Positions 37,949-46,903 of a stretch of 64,000 bases of DNA are shown here, piece after piece (position 1 is the first letter of the stretch; each line of letters opens with the position of its first letter). Position numbers and translations under genes: made by a program. The stretch spans positions 1 to 64,000 of the forward strand of contig CACVCF010000168.1 of the NCBI GenBank assembly GCA_902729415.1, given 5' to 3'. Under the pieces are notes generated by a model. That model saw only the letters and a program-made list of their open reading frames with translations, ran no database searches and had not been told where the DNA came from. This DNA comes from Terasakiella magnetica. GTDB taxonomy: Bacteria; Pseudomonadota; Alphaproteobacteria; Rhodospirillales; Magnetospirillaceae.

Positions 37949-38482
37949 ATGGGCCGAGGAGGGCTGGTTTTGCTTCAGATTCGTGTGATTGCCATACTGT
38001 CGGCCCTGGCCGCGCTTGCGGCCGGCCCCGCTTTCGCCAAGGGCTCGTGCGCCACCCCGGAACAGATCAAGGCGGTTCAGTTCCGCCAGCTTCACGACGA
38101 ATTGCAGGTGGCGGCACTCAACTGCCGCAACGACGATCCGACCCTGCCCGGCAAGTGGACGGATTACGTCCGCCGCTTCGGCCCCGCCTTGTCAGAAAAC
38201 GCCAAGATCCTGACCGGATATTTCAAGGGCACCGCCGCTTTCGACCGCCACAACACCAAGATCACCAACCGCGAATCGGTCCGTGTCCACGAAACCCACG
38301 AGGGCTATTGCGAGGCCCACGCCGCCATGTTCGACAAAGTGGTGACGCTGTCGCAACCGCAATTGCTGGCCTATGCCAGCGAATCCGTGGGCAACCGCCA
38401 CGATCTTACCGCTTGCGCCAGCGGCGAACCCAAAAAGAAGGCCACGGACAAAAAGGCTCCCAAGACAGCAAAGGGGGAGTAA
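37949..38482 (+). CDS. Exported protein of unknown function with four cysteines
   Basis: A 177-residue protein with a signal peptide (IRVIAILSALAALAAGPAFAK). The mature domain has four cysteines (KGSCATP, LNCRND, GYCEAH, TACASG), suitable for two periplasmic disulfides, and ends in a Lys-rich tail. AAGG precedes the ATG. No family was recognised. It follows the glycosyltransferase gene by 44 bases and converges with the gene at 38509. Confidence 0.65.
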   Translation: MGRGGLVLLQIRVIAILSALAALAAGPAFAKGSCATPEQIKAVQFRQLHDELQVAALNCRNDDPTLPGKWTDYVRRFGPALSENAKILTGYFKGTAAFDRHNTKITNRESVRVHETHEGYCEAHAAMFDKVVTLSQPQLLAYASESVGNRHDLTACASGEPKKKATDKKAPKTAKGE

Positions 38483-38508
38483 CCCCTCTTTGCGCCAGGA
38501 TCACTGGG

Positions 38509-39030
38509 TCACAGCGTGACTTCGTGCTCGAAGTAATCCTTGTTGCGAATATCGGCACCCGATTTTGTCCGGTCGATATAGACCACCTTCCAACTCGGCA
38601 TCTCTTCCTTGACCCGCCGCGCCACATTGAGGGCGCGGGTGGAGAAGGCGTCCACGTCGCGGGCGGTGATGGTTGCGATGTGGTCGAGGCTATGCTTCCA
38701 CGCTACGATTTCAGCACGAAGATCAGAGCTGAGGCCCTGGGGCGCAACATCGGCCTTGTCATCATCGCTGTTCCAGACGCCATCCGTGCCGAAATAGCAC
38801 ATCAAACGCACCCAGACATTGCGGTCGGAGGAACGAAGCTGGCCAGGAGCCCCCAGAACGGTCATGGCGCTGAGACGCACGTTCTCGGCCCGCAGCTTTT
38901 CGATCTCCTCGGCGCCTTCGCGCAGCAGACCGAAAAGGCACATGGGGTCGTGCCGTCCAGAATCGGCCCCACAGCGGCAGGCGGGAGCGGGAAAGGAAAG
39001 CAAGCGAGACAGAACATCGGAATCGGACAT
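38509..39030 (-). CDS. Unrecognised cytoplasmic protein at the end of the hox gene run
   Basis: A 173-residue protein without a signal peptide. The ATG at 39030 follows GAAGGAAGG. The N-terminal part has a Cys/His-containing stretch (ACRCGADSGRHDPMCLFGLL) and a helical segment (EEIEKLRAENVRL); the C-terminal half is mixed. It lies 75 bases downstream of hoxW on the same strand and could be cotranscribed with the hydrogenase genes. No function can be assigned. Confidence 0.65.
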   Translation of the reverse strand: MSDSDVLSRLLSFPAPACRCGADSGRHDPMCLFGLLREGAEEIEKLRAENVRLSAMTVLGAPGQLRSSDRNVWVRLMCYFGTDGVWNSDDDKADVAPQGLSSDLRAEIVAWKHSLDHIATITARDVDAFSTRALNVARRVKEEMPSWKVVYIDRTKSGADIRNKDYFEHEVTL

Positions 39031-39105
39031 AGCCCTATACCTTCCTTCAAAGACCACGGACAACCGTAACACGAGGGGCGAGCATAAACGCTCGCCCGGT
39101 ATCAA

Positions 39106-39600
39106 TCACATGCCATCTCCACCGGGCGGATATGCGGAGTCCGGACTTGCCAGCCATTGACGGGTCCAGTCCAGGGCGGCGTCCAGATTGGCGCTGGCGG
39201 CGCCGCTCAACGGGGCGCCCAGCTCGAATGCCTGACCTCCGATGGCCAGCAGGTGGCAGGGCGGCGGCGGCGCAGCCCGCATCTCCGCATACACATGCAT
39301 GACACCTTCGGGCGACAAAGCATGGGTGGTAAAGCTGGAATCGCGCGCCGGCTCCAGCCGGGTGACGCAAAAAGGCGCCCCCAGCACGGCGGCGGAGGCA
39401 TCGACGAACAACACCCGCCGCCGTCCGTCCAGATCCAGCGCATGCTCGACCTGAAGCTGGAAATCGGTCAGCAGATCCACCGCCCCCCATTGGGGATGGT
39501 CGGGCAGCAGCGCCTCGATCCGATCCAGCAGCAACGGCCCCAGGGCGTCGTCTCCCCGGCTGGGATTGCCCCAGCCGAAGATCAGAGTGGGAGCGGTCAC
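39106..39600 (-). CDS. hoxW: Hydrogenase maturation protease for HoxH
   Basis: A 164-residue endopeptidase that clips the C-terminal extension of the large subunit after nickel insertion. The family motif IFGWGNPSRGDDALGP near the N-terminus carries nickel-sensing acidic residues, and FVDASAAV matches the second acidic site. It starts with GTG overlapping the hoxH stop. The substrate is inferred to be HoxH, the only large subunit here with an extension. Confidence 0.88.
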   Translation of the reverse strand: MTAPTLIFGWGNPSRGDDALGPLLLDRIEALLPDHPQWGAVDLLTDFQLQVEHALDLDGRRRVLFVDASAAVLGAPFCVTRLEPARDSSFTTHALSPEGVMHVYAEMRAAPPPPCHLLAIGGQAFELGAPLSGAASANLDAALDWTRQWLASPDSAYPPGGDGM

Positions 39601-41096
39601 GCCATACCCTTTCGCATGGCGCCGCTTTCGTCCTTGGTCAGGCAGTCGATCACCGTTCCCTTGGCGTCCACCAGCGACACTTCCAGCGGCATCTTGCCGA
39701 TGGCGTGGGTGGCGCAGGACAGGCAGGGGTCGAAGCAGCGGATCGCCACCTCGATGTGATTGAGCAGCCCCTCGGTGACTTCGTTGCCGTTGAGATACTT
39801 CTTGGCCACGTCACGCACCGCGACATTCATCGCCGTATTGTTGTTGGTGGTCGAGACGATGAGATTGGCATAGGTAACCAAGTCGTCATCATCGACGCGA
39901 TAGTGATGGAACAAAGTCCCGCGCGGAGCCTCGATGACGCCGATGCCTTCGTAAGCGCGGGGACCGCTGACCATGAGATCCTTGCCCAGGACATCCGGAT
40001 CCAGCAGCAGCGACTTGATGGTCTCGGCCGCACACAGCATCTCGATCATACGCGCCCAGTGGAAGCCCAACGAGCCATGCATGGGCTTGCCGTCGCCATG
40101 GGCGATGAATTCCTTACGCTCCTCCTCGGCCAGGGGAGTGGGAATGCTGTCGCAGTTCTGCACCCGCGCCAGCGGCCCCACCTTGTACCAGCCCTTTTCA
40201 TCGCCGAGATTGGTGATGTAGGGGAACTTCATATAGCTCCAGGGCTTGACCCCTTCGGTCAGCAGGGTGTTGTAGCCCTGATAGCTGACCTGATCGAACA
40301 TGATCTCGCCGCTTTGGTCGCGGGCCCGCAAGGCGCCGTGGTAGAAATCCATCGTCCCATCGGGGGCGACCAAGCTCATCATGGTCGCAGGCACATTGCC
40401 GAATGTGTCGTACAGCGCCGGGTTCTGGCAATGCAATTGCTTGATGATGCGGACCGCGTCGCGGCTCCAGGCCACCATCTGATCGGCATCCTTCAGCAGA
40501 TAGTCACGCTCTTCCGGGGTCAGCGCCTTGTTGACGCCGCCGGGGATCGAACCGGTGCCGTGGACCCGCTTGCCCGAGGTGACACGGATCACCTCCTGGC
40601 CGAATTTGCGCAGCAGCACGCCTTTCTTGGCCACATCCGGGTTGGCCGCCGCCACACCGACGATATTACGCTTGGCCACATCAGAATCGAAGCCGAACAG
40701 CAGATCGGGCGACGACAGGTGGAAGAAGTGCAGGGCGTGGCTTTGCAGCATCTGGCCGTAATGCATCAGCCTGCGGATCTTTTCCGCCGTCGGCGTCAGC
40801 ACGCCGCCGCCGACGATCATGTCCATGGCCTTGGAGGCGGCCAGATGGTGAGAGACCGGGCAGATACCGCACAGGCGCTGAACCAGCACCGGCACCTCCC
40901 AGAAAGGACGGCCCTCGATGAACTTCTCAAAGCCGCGGAACTCGACGATATGCAGGCGCACCTGATGCACCTTGTTGTCGTCGTCCAGCAAAATGGTGAC
41001 CTTGCCGTGACCTTCCACCCGCGACACCGGCTCGATGACGATCCGGCGCAGGTCTTCGGGGTTCTTAGCGGTTTCGAGTTCGAATTGATGCATCAT
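39597..41096 (-). CDS. hoxH: NAD-linked [NiFe]-hydrogenase large subunit
   Basis: A 499-residue catalytic subunit. The Ni-Fe site ligands are in RLCGICPVSHH near the N-terminus and DPCLSCATH near the C-terminus. About 35 residues follow this last His, the extension removed during maturation. GAAGGGG nine bases before the ATG at 41096 selects this start over a TTG at 41120. Together with HoxY it forms the hydrogenase module of the group 3d bidirectional enzyme. Confidence 0.95.
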   Translation of the reverse strand: MMHQFELETAKNPEDLRRIVIEPVSRVEGHGKVTILLDDDNKVHQVRLHIVEFRGFEKFIEGRPFWEVPVLVQRLCGICPVSHHLAASKAMDMIVGGGVLTPTAEKIRRLMHYGQMLQSHALHFFHLSSPDLLFGFDSDVAKRNIVGVAAANPDVAKKGVLLRKFGQEVIRVTSGKRVHGTGSIPGGVNKALTPEERDYLLKDADQMVAWSRDAVRIIKQLHCQNPALYDTFGNVPATMMSLVAPDGTMDFYHGALRARDQSGEIMFDQVSYQGYNTLLTEGVKPWSYMKFPYITNLGDEKGWYKVGPLARVQNCDSIPTPLAEEERKEFIAHGDGKPMHGSLGFHWARMIEMLCAAETIKSLLLDPDVLGKDLMVSGPRAYEGIGVIEAPRGTLFHHYRVDDDDLVTYANLIVSTTNNNTAMNVAVRDVAKKYLNGNEVTEGLLNHIEVAIRCFDPCLSCATHAIGKMPLEVSLVDAKGTVIDCLTKDESGAMRKGMA

Positions 41097-41116
41097 GACA
41101 AGCGACCCCTTCGCGT

Positions 41117-41677
41117 TCAATCGTAGTGGATCAGGCCGTGACCCAGGGTGGGCGTGCGGCCGGCCAGGAGGTCGGTGAGGAACTTCCAGATGGCATCACC
41201 CGACGGCGGGCAGCCGGGCAGGAAGTAGTCGATCTTGACCACCTCGTGCAGCGGATGCACCTCGTTCAGCAAAAGTGGGATTTCGGGGTCGTTGGGCACG
41301 TGGACGCCGCGCCCGGGCTGGGCATAGACCGCCGCCAGAATATCGCGGATATCCAGGCTGTTACGCTGGGCGGGCAGGCCGCCATTGATGGCACAAGCCC
41401 CCATGGCGATCAGGATTTTGCAGTTCTTGCGGAATTCATGCAGCACATGCACGTTCTCGGCGTTGCAGACGCCGCCCTCGATGATGCCGATATCGCAATT
41501 GGGGCTGCAATGCTTGATGTCGGTGAGCGGCGAGCGGTCAAACTCGATCAGTTCCACCAGATCGAGAATACGCTCGTCGATGTCGAGGAACGACATGTGG
41601 CAGCCAAAGCAGCCCGCCAGCGAGGTGGTCGCTACCTTGAGCTTGCGCTTGACGGGGGTGGAAGCGGTGGCGTTCAT
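41117..41677 (-). CDS. hoxY: NAD-linked [NiFe]-hydrogenase small subunit
   Basis: A 186-residue subunit with one proximal [4Fe-4S] cluster. The ligands fit GCFGCHMSF, EGGVCNAEN, GACAINGG and LPGCPPSG. It is short, as expected for group 3d, and lacks a Tat signal, so it is cytoplasmic. The start shares one base with the hoxU stop. Confidence 0.95.
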   Translation of the reverse strand: MNATASTPVKRKLKVATTSLAGCFGCHMSFLDIDERILDLVELIEFDRSPLTDIKHCSPNCDIGIIEGGVCNAENVHVLHEFRKNCKILIAMGACAINGGLPAQRNSLDIRDILAAVYAQPGRGVHVPNDPEIPLLLNEVHPLHEVVKIDYFLPGCPPSGDAIWKFLTDLLAGRTPTLGHGLIHYD

Positions 41678-42456
41678 CAGACCTGCTCCTTCACCGGCGC
41701 GTACTGGACGGCATTGTCGCTGATGGGGGCCGTGTCGAAGCGACGCTGGCCGTAGGGAACTTCAAAGCCGTGACGCTTGTGGAGGATCACCCCCACCGGG
41801 CAGACATTGGCCGCCTTGTCGGTGGCAGCCAGATTGGTATCGCCCAATTCGCCGCTTTCGCTGTTACAGATCAGATGCTTGGTGTTGCCCCGACCCGACA
41901 GCGAGAACACGCCTTTTTTATCGACCTCGGCGCTGGCGCGCACGCACAGCTCGCACAAGATACAGCGGTTGAAATCCAGCAGGATGTCGGGATGAGTGGC
42001 ATCGACCTCGCGCTTGGAGAAGTACTGCGGGAAATGCGGGCTCATCACCCCCAGGTCATAGGCCAGCCCCTGCAACATGCACTTGCCGCTCTTTTCACAA
42101 GACGGACAGTAGTGGTTGCCTTCCACCAACAGCATCTGCACCAGGGTGCGGCGCAGGTCCAGCAGTTCAGGAACCTCGCTCTCCACATGCTGGCCCGCCT
42201 GGGCCGGGGTGGTGCACGATGCTGCGGCACGGCCGGGGATCTTGACGGTCTGGCCGTCCTCGGTGGCGACGGTACGGCTGTCAATGCGGACCGTGCACAG
42301 CTTGCATGACCCGTGCGGTTTGAATTCCGGGTGATAGCAAAGATGGGGGATGTATTTCCCGGCAGTCAGCGCCGCCTGGATGATGGTTTGCCCCTCCTCG
42401 AACGGAATCTCGTCGTCATCGAGGAAGAAGGTCTTGGTATCCTGACCGTTGCTCAT
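41677..42456 (-). CDS. hoxU: NAD-linked hydrogenase diaphorase electron-transfer subunit
   Basis: A 259-residue iron-sulfur protein homologous to the N-terminus of NuoG. A [2Fe-2S] ferredoxin domain (CYHPEFKPHGSCKLCTV), a His/Cys cluster (HYCPSCEKSGKCMLQ) and further Cys in NRCILCELCVRAS with ANVCPVG near the end are visible. It passes electrons between HoxF and HoxY. Confidence 0.94.
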   Translation of the reverse strand: MSNGQDTKTFFLDDDEIPFEEGQTIIQAALTAGKYIPHLCYHPEFKPHGSCKLCTVRIDSRTVATEDGQTVKIPGRAAASCTTPAQAGQHVESEVPELLDLRRTLVQMLLVEGNHYCPSCEKSGKCMLQGLAYDLGVMSPHFPQYFSKREVDATHPDILLDFNRCILCELCVRASAEVDKKGVFSLSGRGNTKHLICNSESGELGDTNLAATDKAANVCPVGVILHKRHGFEVPYGQRRFDTAPISDNAVQYAPVKEQV

Positions 42457-42559
42457 GATTGTCCCCCCTCAAACGCCGGGCGGGCGCATCCGCACCCTTG
42501 GCTCACCTCCGCTTGCGCTCCGGGGCGTTCAACACGCCCGCGCTTCGGCTGCGCCTCGC

Positions 42560-44425
42560 TCATGTCGGATCCCCCATCTTGGTGCCGATTCCCGATTTTG
42601 ATTTGCGATGCGCGATGTGGAAGTGGGCGCCGGGATCATCGCGGCCCGTGACTTCACGCATCTTGGACAGGGCCTTGTCCAGGTCGAAGGCCGGTTCGAA
42701 ATCATGGACGTTCAGGCGTAATTCATAAGACGGCCTGAACTTCTGCAAGGTGTCGGCGACGCAATTTCCTGCCGTCTGGCCCAGACCGCAATGACTGGCG
42801 GTCTTCAAGGTGCGGATGATGCGCCAGACGTCGTTGATGTCGTACTCGCCGCCATGGCCTTCCGAGATCTTATCCATGGCGTTGCCCAGCAAGGTGGTAC
42901 CCACCCGACACGGCGTGCAGAAGCCACAGCTTTCATGGACGAAGAAATGAGTGAAGTTGCGCGCCACCTCGAACATGTCGCGGCTGTTGTTGAAGATCAT
43001 GAACGAGCCGCCGGTGGGAATATCCTCGAAGGCGATACGGCGGCCGAACTCGGCCGGTGCGACGCACAGCCCCGAGGCCCCCGCAATCTGGCAGGCCTGG
43101 GTATCGCGGGCGCCGCAATCGGCCAGCACCTGCGCCACGGTGACGCCATAGGGGTATTCATAGATACCGGGCCGTTCGCAATCACCCGAGATCGACAGCA
43201 GCTTGGTCCCCGACGACTTGGCCGTTCCGATGCCCTTGTACCAGGCCGCGCCCTTTACCGCGATCAATGCCGCCGAGGCCAAGGTCTCCACATTGTTGAC
43301 CGCCGTCGGCTGGCCGAGATAACCGCTGGTCACCGGGAAGGGCGGACGCTTGCGCGGCACGCCGCGCTTGCCCTCCAGGGATTCCAGCAGTGCCGTCTCC
43401 TCACCGCAGACATAGGCCCCGGCGCCAAGATGGATCTCGATGTCGAAATCGAAACCGATCTGGCCGAGAATGCTTTTGCCCAGCAGATTGGCGGCGCGGC
43501 GGCTCTCCAGCACCGCATTAAGCGGTTCCAGAAGATAACGGTACTCGCCGCGCAGATAGACCAGCCCCTTGCGGGCGCCAATGACATAGGCGGCGATGGT
43601 CATGCCCTCGAACACCAGATCGGGGCAGGCCGACAGCAGCACCCGGTCTTTGAAGGTGCCGGGCTCGCCCTCGTCGGCGTTGCAGACCACGTAATGGGCG
43701 GGAGCGTCGCCGGTGCCGACGGCGTTGCGGCAGAATTCCCATTTCTGGCCGGTGGAGAAGCCCGCGCCGCCACGGCCGCGCAAGCCCGACGCCTTGACCG
43801 CCTCCAGCATCTCCTGCGGGCTGCGCAGGGCGCGCAGGGCATCGCCGGGAGCCAAGGCGGCGCTGAGCAGCGCGTCCTTGCGGCGGATGTTATCCTCCAC
43901 CTGGAAGTATTCGGCGGGCCATTGGTCCAGCGGCACCTTGTGTCGGATCAGATCGACGATCTTGTCCACCCGCTCGGGCGTCATGCGGGTGACCGGACGG
44001 TAATTGACCAGCATCGCCGGCCCCTGATCGCCCATGCCGGTGCACGAGGTGGTATCGATGCTGACCAGCGCATCCTCGGACACGTCGCCCGGCTTCAGCC
44101 ACAGCTTCTTGCACATGCGGGCCATCAGATCGACATTGCCCAGCATGCGGTCGGTGATGTTGTCACTCCACAGCACCCGATACTGACCAAGCTGCCGGGT
44201 ATGGAAGAAGTGGTAAAAACCCGCCACCCCCTCGACCTGCGCCCGCGGCTGCTTGAGGCCATGGGCGATGGCCGTCAGAACCGGGGGAGACAACCAGCCC
44301 AGGCCCTCTTGGACCTCGCGCAGGATCTGCATCAGGCGGGTGGCGTCGTGGCCATGCCGGGAGAGAACAGCCTCGATAACGCCGGCCTCATCGGCGCCGA
44401 TGCCGTTGGAATTACCTGTCCGCAT
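42560..44425 (-). CDS. hoxF: NAD-linked hydrogenase diaphorase large subunit
   Basis: A 621-residue NADH- and FMN-binding subunit. Residues 1-160 resemble the NuoE/HoxE 24-kDa domain but have few cysteines (MCKKLW, SCTGMGDQG), so its [2Fe-2S] site may be incomplete. The rest is NuoF-like: GRGGAGFSTGQKW for NADH/FMN, GAGAYVCGEETALLESLEG, and the [4Fe-4S] ligands ESCGFCTPC and HCGLG. GGTGGGGAG precedes the ATG at 44425. Separate hoxE and hoxI genes are absent. It is the first hox gene. Confidence 0.95.
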   Translation of the reverse strand: MRTGNSNGIGADEAGVIEAVLSRHGHDATRLMQILREVQEGLGWLSPPVLTAIAHGLKQPRAQVEGVAGFYHFFHTRQLGQYRVLWSDNITDRMLGNVDLMARMCKKLWLKPGDVSEDALVSIDTTSCTGMGDQGPAMLVNYRPVTRMTPERVDKIVDLIRHKVPLDQWPAEYFQVEDNIRRKDALLSAALAPGDALRALRSPQEMLEAVKASGLRGRGGAGFSTGQKWEFCRNAVGTGDAPAHYVVCNADEGEPGTFKDRVLLSACPDLVFEGMTIAAYVIGARKGLVYLRGEYRYLLEPLNAVLESRRAANLLGKSILGQIGFDFDIEIHLGAGAYVCGEETALLESLEGKRGVPRKRPPFPVTSGYLGQPTAVNNVETLASAALIAVKGAAWYKGIGTAKSSGTKLLSISGDCERPGIYEYPYGVTVAQVLADCGARDTQACQIAGASGLCVAPAEFGRRIAFEDIPTGGSFMIFNNSRDMFEVARNFTHFFVHESCGFCTPCRVGTTLLGNAMDKISEGHGGEYDINDVWRIIRTLKTASHCGLGQTAGNCVADTLQKFRPSYELRLNVHDFEPAFDLDKALSKMREVTGRDDPGAHFHIAHRKSKSGIGTKMGDPT

Positions 44426-44455
44426 CCGAATGCTCCCCACCTTGGAAAATTACAG

Positions 44456-44475
44456 TTTGCCAGCGTGGCGCCAAG
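44456..44475 (-). promoter_or_regulatory. Candidate sigma-54 promoter upstream of hoxF
   Basis: On the minus strand, TTGGCGC and TGGCA elements place the invariant GG (-24) and GC (-12) exactly ten bases apart. Three consensus positions differ. The predicted start near 44447 gives a short leader that contains the hoxF ribosome site. Hydrogenase operons of Ralstonia and others use sigma-54 with HoxA; HoxA and RpoN are not in this window. Confidence 0.42.
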
Positions 44476-44680
44476 CACCCCCTCTTGGCCGTCTCTGGGG
44501 TTGAAAAAGCCTACACCCGCCAGGACCATTCGCCAACCACCCTGCATCACGCTGTCACGGAGTCCACGCATGGCTGCCCCGTCAGTTGAACGCGGCACCA
44601 TTCCACCTTCGAAAGAATTAGCGTTGTAATAGAAGGCTCTCTGCACTAGAACTGTATTGCTTGGGGGAGAGATGCACTCG

Positions 44681-45184
44681 ATGATAAATTCCCAGACGCG
44701 GCCGGTTGAAAGAAAATATGTTATCCGCCTTGCAAAGGCGTCTGACATTCCGCAAGTGATTGCCATTGATGCCGAGAATACGGGCCTTTCCAAGGGCGAG
44801 TATTGGGAAGACTTGTTTCAGCATTACAACAACCGTATTCCCGACGACAACGACTGCGGACAACTTAAATCGGTAAAGCAGCACCGATTTTTCTTGGTCG
44901 CTTCCGACGGTGACACAGTTCTGGGCTTTATCATCGGCGAAGTGCGTGCCTGGGAATTCGGGTCACCGCCCTGCGGCTGGGTTTTTGCCATCAGCGTGCG
45001 CAACCAATTCCGCCAAAGCGGCGTCGGTGACACCTTATTCGAGACCCTGAACGAACGCTTCCGCAAGGTCGGCGTGACCAAGGTGCGAACCATGCTGGCG
45101 CGCGACCATACCTTGATCATGAGCTTCTTCCGAAGCCACGGCATGATGGCCGGTCCCTTCATCCAGCTTGAAAAGGATCTGTGA
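44681..45184 (+). CDS. GNAT family N-acetyltransferase
   Basis: A 167-residue acetyltransferase. It begins MINSQTRPVERKY; core motifs are VIRLAKASDIPQVIAIDAEN, VFAISVRNQFRQSGVGDTLF (acetyl-CoA loop) and LIMSFFRSHGM. GGGGGAGAG nine bases before ATG 44681 supports this start over ATG 44672. The stop overlaps the Rrf2 gene (TGATG), so they are cotranscribed, divergent from hoxF. The acceptor is unknown. Confidence 0.82.
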   Translation: MINSQTRPVERKYVIRLAKASDIPQVIAIDAENTGLSKGEYWEDLFQHYNNRIPDDNDCGQLKSVKQHRFFLVASDGDTVLGFIIGEVRAWEFGSPPCGWVFAISVRNQFRQSGVGDTLFETLNERFRKVGVTKVRTMLARDHTLIMSFFRSHGMMAGPFIQLEKDL

Positions 45185-45594
45185 TGAAGCTGCAAAAGGC
45201 AACGCGTTGCGCCCTGTTCGCCATCATGGAACTGGCCGCCGGCCCCGACCGCCAGTTATCCGCCAACGAGATTGCTGAGAAGTACGGCATTTCCACCAAC
45301 CATCTGGCCAAGGTACTCCGGTCTCTGGGCCGGGTGGGTCTGGTCGAGGCTGTGCGCGGCGCGGGCGGCGGCTATCGCTTTTCCGGCAACCGGCGGCGCA
45401 CCACCCTTCTCGACGTCATCCAGTTGTTCGAGACCATCGACCCCATTCGCCATGGCGAGCGGGAGGACGGTGACGACACCGCCGAGGGCAAGGCCCTGTG
45501 CCAAGTGTTGATGGAGATCGAAGATACGGCGCGCGCCACCTTCTCCTCCATCACGCTCGATACCATGATCAAGCTGGTGGACCGCAACCGCTGA
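45184..45594 (+). CDS. Rrf2 family transcriptional regulator
   Basis: A 136-residue regulator with a winged-helix domain (KATRCALFAIMELAA; LSANEIAEKYGISTNHLAKVLRSL; LVEAVRGAGGGYRFSG). Only one cysteine (KALCQVL) occurs in the region where IscR and NsrR carry three, so an [Fe-S] cluster of that kind is unlikely. It is translationally coupled to the GNAT gene. Its target is unknown; the divergent hox operon is a possibility. Confidence 0.87.
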   Translation: MKLQKATRCALFAIMELAAGPDRQLSANEIAEKYGISTNHLAKVLRSLGRVGLVEAVRGAGGGYRFSGNRRRTTLLDVIQLFETIDPIRHGEREDGDDTAEGKALCQVLMEIEDTARATFSSITLDTMIKLVDRNR

Positions 45595-45616
45595 CCACAG
45601 CGGAAGGCCCAAACCG

Positions 45617-46897
45617 CTACCGCGGTGGCGGCTTGGGCGGTGGTGCGGTATTTCCCATCGGCTTTGGCGCTGCGGTTGGGGCACCCGGCTTGGCCTCCTC
45701 GGTCCAGCGCATGGGACAGGCGGCCATTTCCCGGTTGTGCCAATCCTTGATCAGCGGCGCGCGGATTTCGTCGGTAAAGCGCCCCTTGGCGTCACGCACC
45801 ACCCGACGGAGATAGAGGCTGACCGAAGGCACATGGTTAGGGTCGAACCGGAACGGCCCCCGGACCGAGGTGAACTCGGCACGGCGCATGGCGTTACGGG
45901 TGGCATCGGGATCGCCGGTACGGCCATTGGTCGCCCGCATGACCGCCTCCAGGAACTGCCCGGCATCATAGCCCGCCGCCACCCAACTGGTGACGGGACG
46001 GCCGTATTCCAGCTCAAAATCGGTGATCAGACGCTTGTTGAGCGGAATGTCGAGATCAGGACTCCACGGCGCCACGTTAAGAACATCCAAGCCGAGTTCG
46101 TTCATGGCAGGCAGGGCGGGACGTTCGAATCCCCCCCCCGCCCCCAGTAATTGGATATCGGCCTTCAGACCGGCGGCGGCATAGGCGCGGACAAAGGCCA
46201 GTCCCATGCCGCCCGTCAGCACGGTATAGACCGCGTCCGGCCCCAACTGACGCAGGCGGGCGATCTCGTCGCCATAGGTGGTGGCGCCATGACGCGGCTT
46301 GATCACCGCCGCCACCTCGCCGCTCCAGGTCCGCTTCAGCGCCGCCACCGCCAGATCGGTGGACGGGGCGTCTGGCCCAATCACCACGATCCGGCGCATC
46401 TTCTCGGTGGTGAAATGCACCCCCGCCGCCTCATGAATGGCATCTGGGGGTGTCACCAGATGAAATACCCACGGACTGCATTCACTACCGTAAAATTGCA
46501 TCGGCACCGGTTCAAGATTGATGATAAAGGCCCGTTCCGCCAATAACGGCTTGGCAATGGCGGCCATGGACGATTGCGACACCGAGGTCAGAATGAAATT
46601 GACCTTCTCCCGCTCCAACATCTTGCGGGAGACTTGCTGGGCGGTATCGGGCGAGCCTTTGTCGTCCACCACCACCACCCGCACTTCCTGGTTGGCAAAG
46701 CGCCCGCCCAGATGCCGGAGCGCGGTGGTGAAGCCATCGACCGCATCCTGCCCGGCCATGGCGCCGGGGCCGGACAGGGTGGCGATGATTCCCACCACGA
46801 TGGTGGGATTGCTGGTGCCACTGGTCACCGGCAATGCCGTCGCCTGCCCCAAAGTCAGACCCATCAGCAGCAGTGTTACGGCAAGCAGGCGGCACAT
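45617..46897 (-). CDS. Periplasmic ligand-binding protein (branched-chain amino acid type)
   Basis: A 426-residue Peripla_BP_6 protein with a signal peptide ending QATALP. Type I binding fold motifs are VVGIIATLSGPGAMAGQDAVDGF, VVVDDKGSPDTAQQVSRKM and SWVAAGYDAGQFLEAVM. The last 40 residues are Pro/Ala-rich. It starts six bases after tex on the same strand. No permease or ATPase accompanies it, so ligand and partner are unknown. Confidence 0.85.
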   Translation of the reverse strand: MCRLLAVTLLLMGLTLGQATALPVTSGTSNPTIVVGIIATLSGPGAMAGQDAVDGFTTALRHLGGRFANQEVRVVVVDDKGSPDTAQQVSRKMLEREKVNFILTSVSQSSMAAIAKPLLAERAFIINLEPVPMQFYGSECSPWVFHLVTPPDAIHEAAGVHFTTEKMRRIVVIGPDAPSTDLAVAALKRTWSGEVAAVIKPRHGATTYGDEIARLRQLGPDAVYTVLTGGMGLAFVRAYAAAGLKADIQLLGAGGGFERPALPAMNELGLDVLNVAPWSPDLDIPLNKRLITDFELEYGRPVTSWVAAGYDAGQFLEAVMRATNGRTGDPDATRNAMRRAEFTSVRGPFRFDPNHVPSVSLYLRRVVRDAKGRFTDEIRAPLIKDWHNREMAACPMRWTEEAKPGAPTAAPKPMGNTAPPPKPPPR

Positions 46898-46903
46898 TTA
46901 AGA

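Noticed and set aside
46131..46145. Run of nine C in the periplasmic binding protein gene as a phase-variation tract
   Set aside because: It encodes consecutive glycines that fit the protein, and the run is shorter and interrupted; the ten-G run at 1917 is the better candidate.
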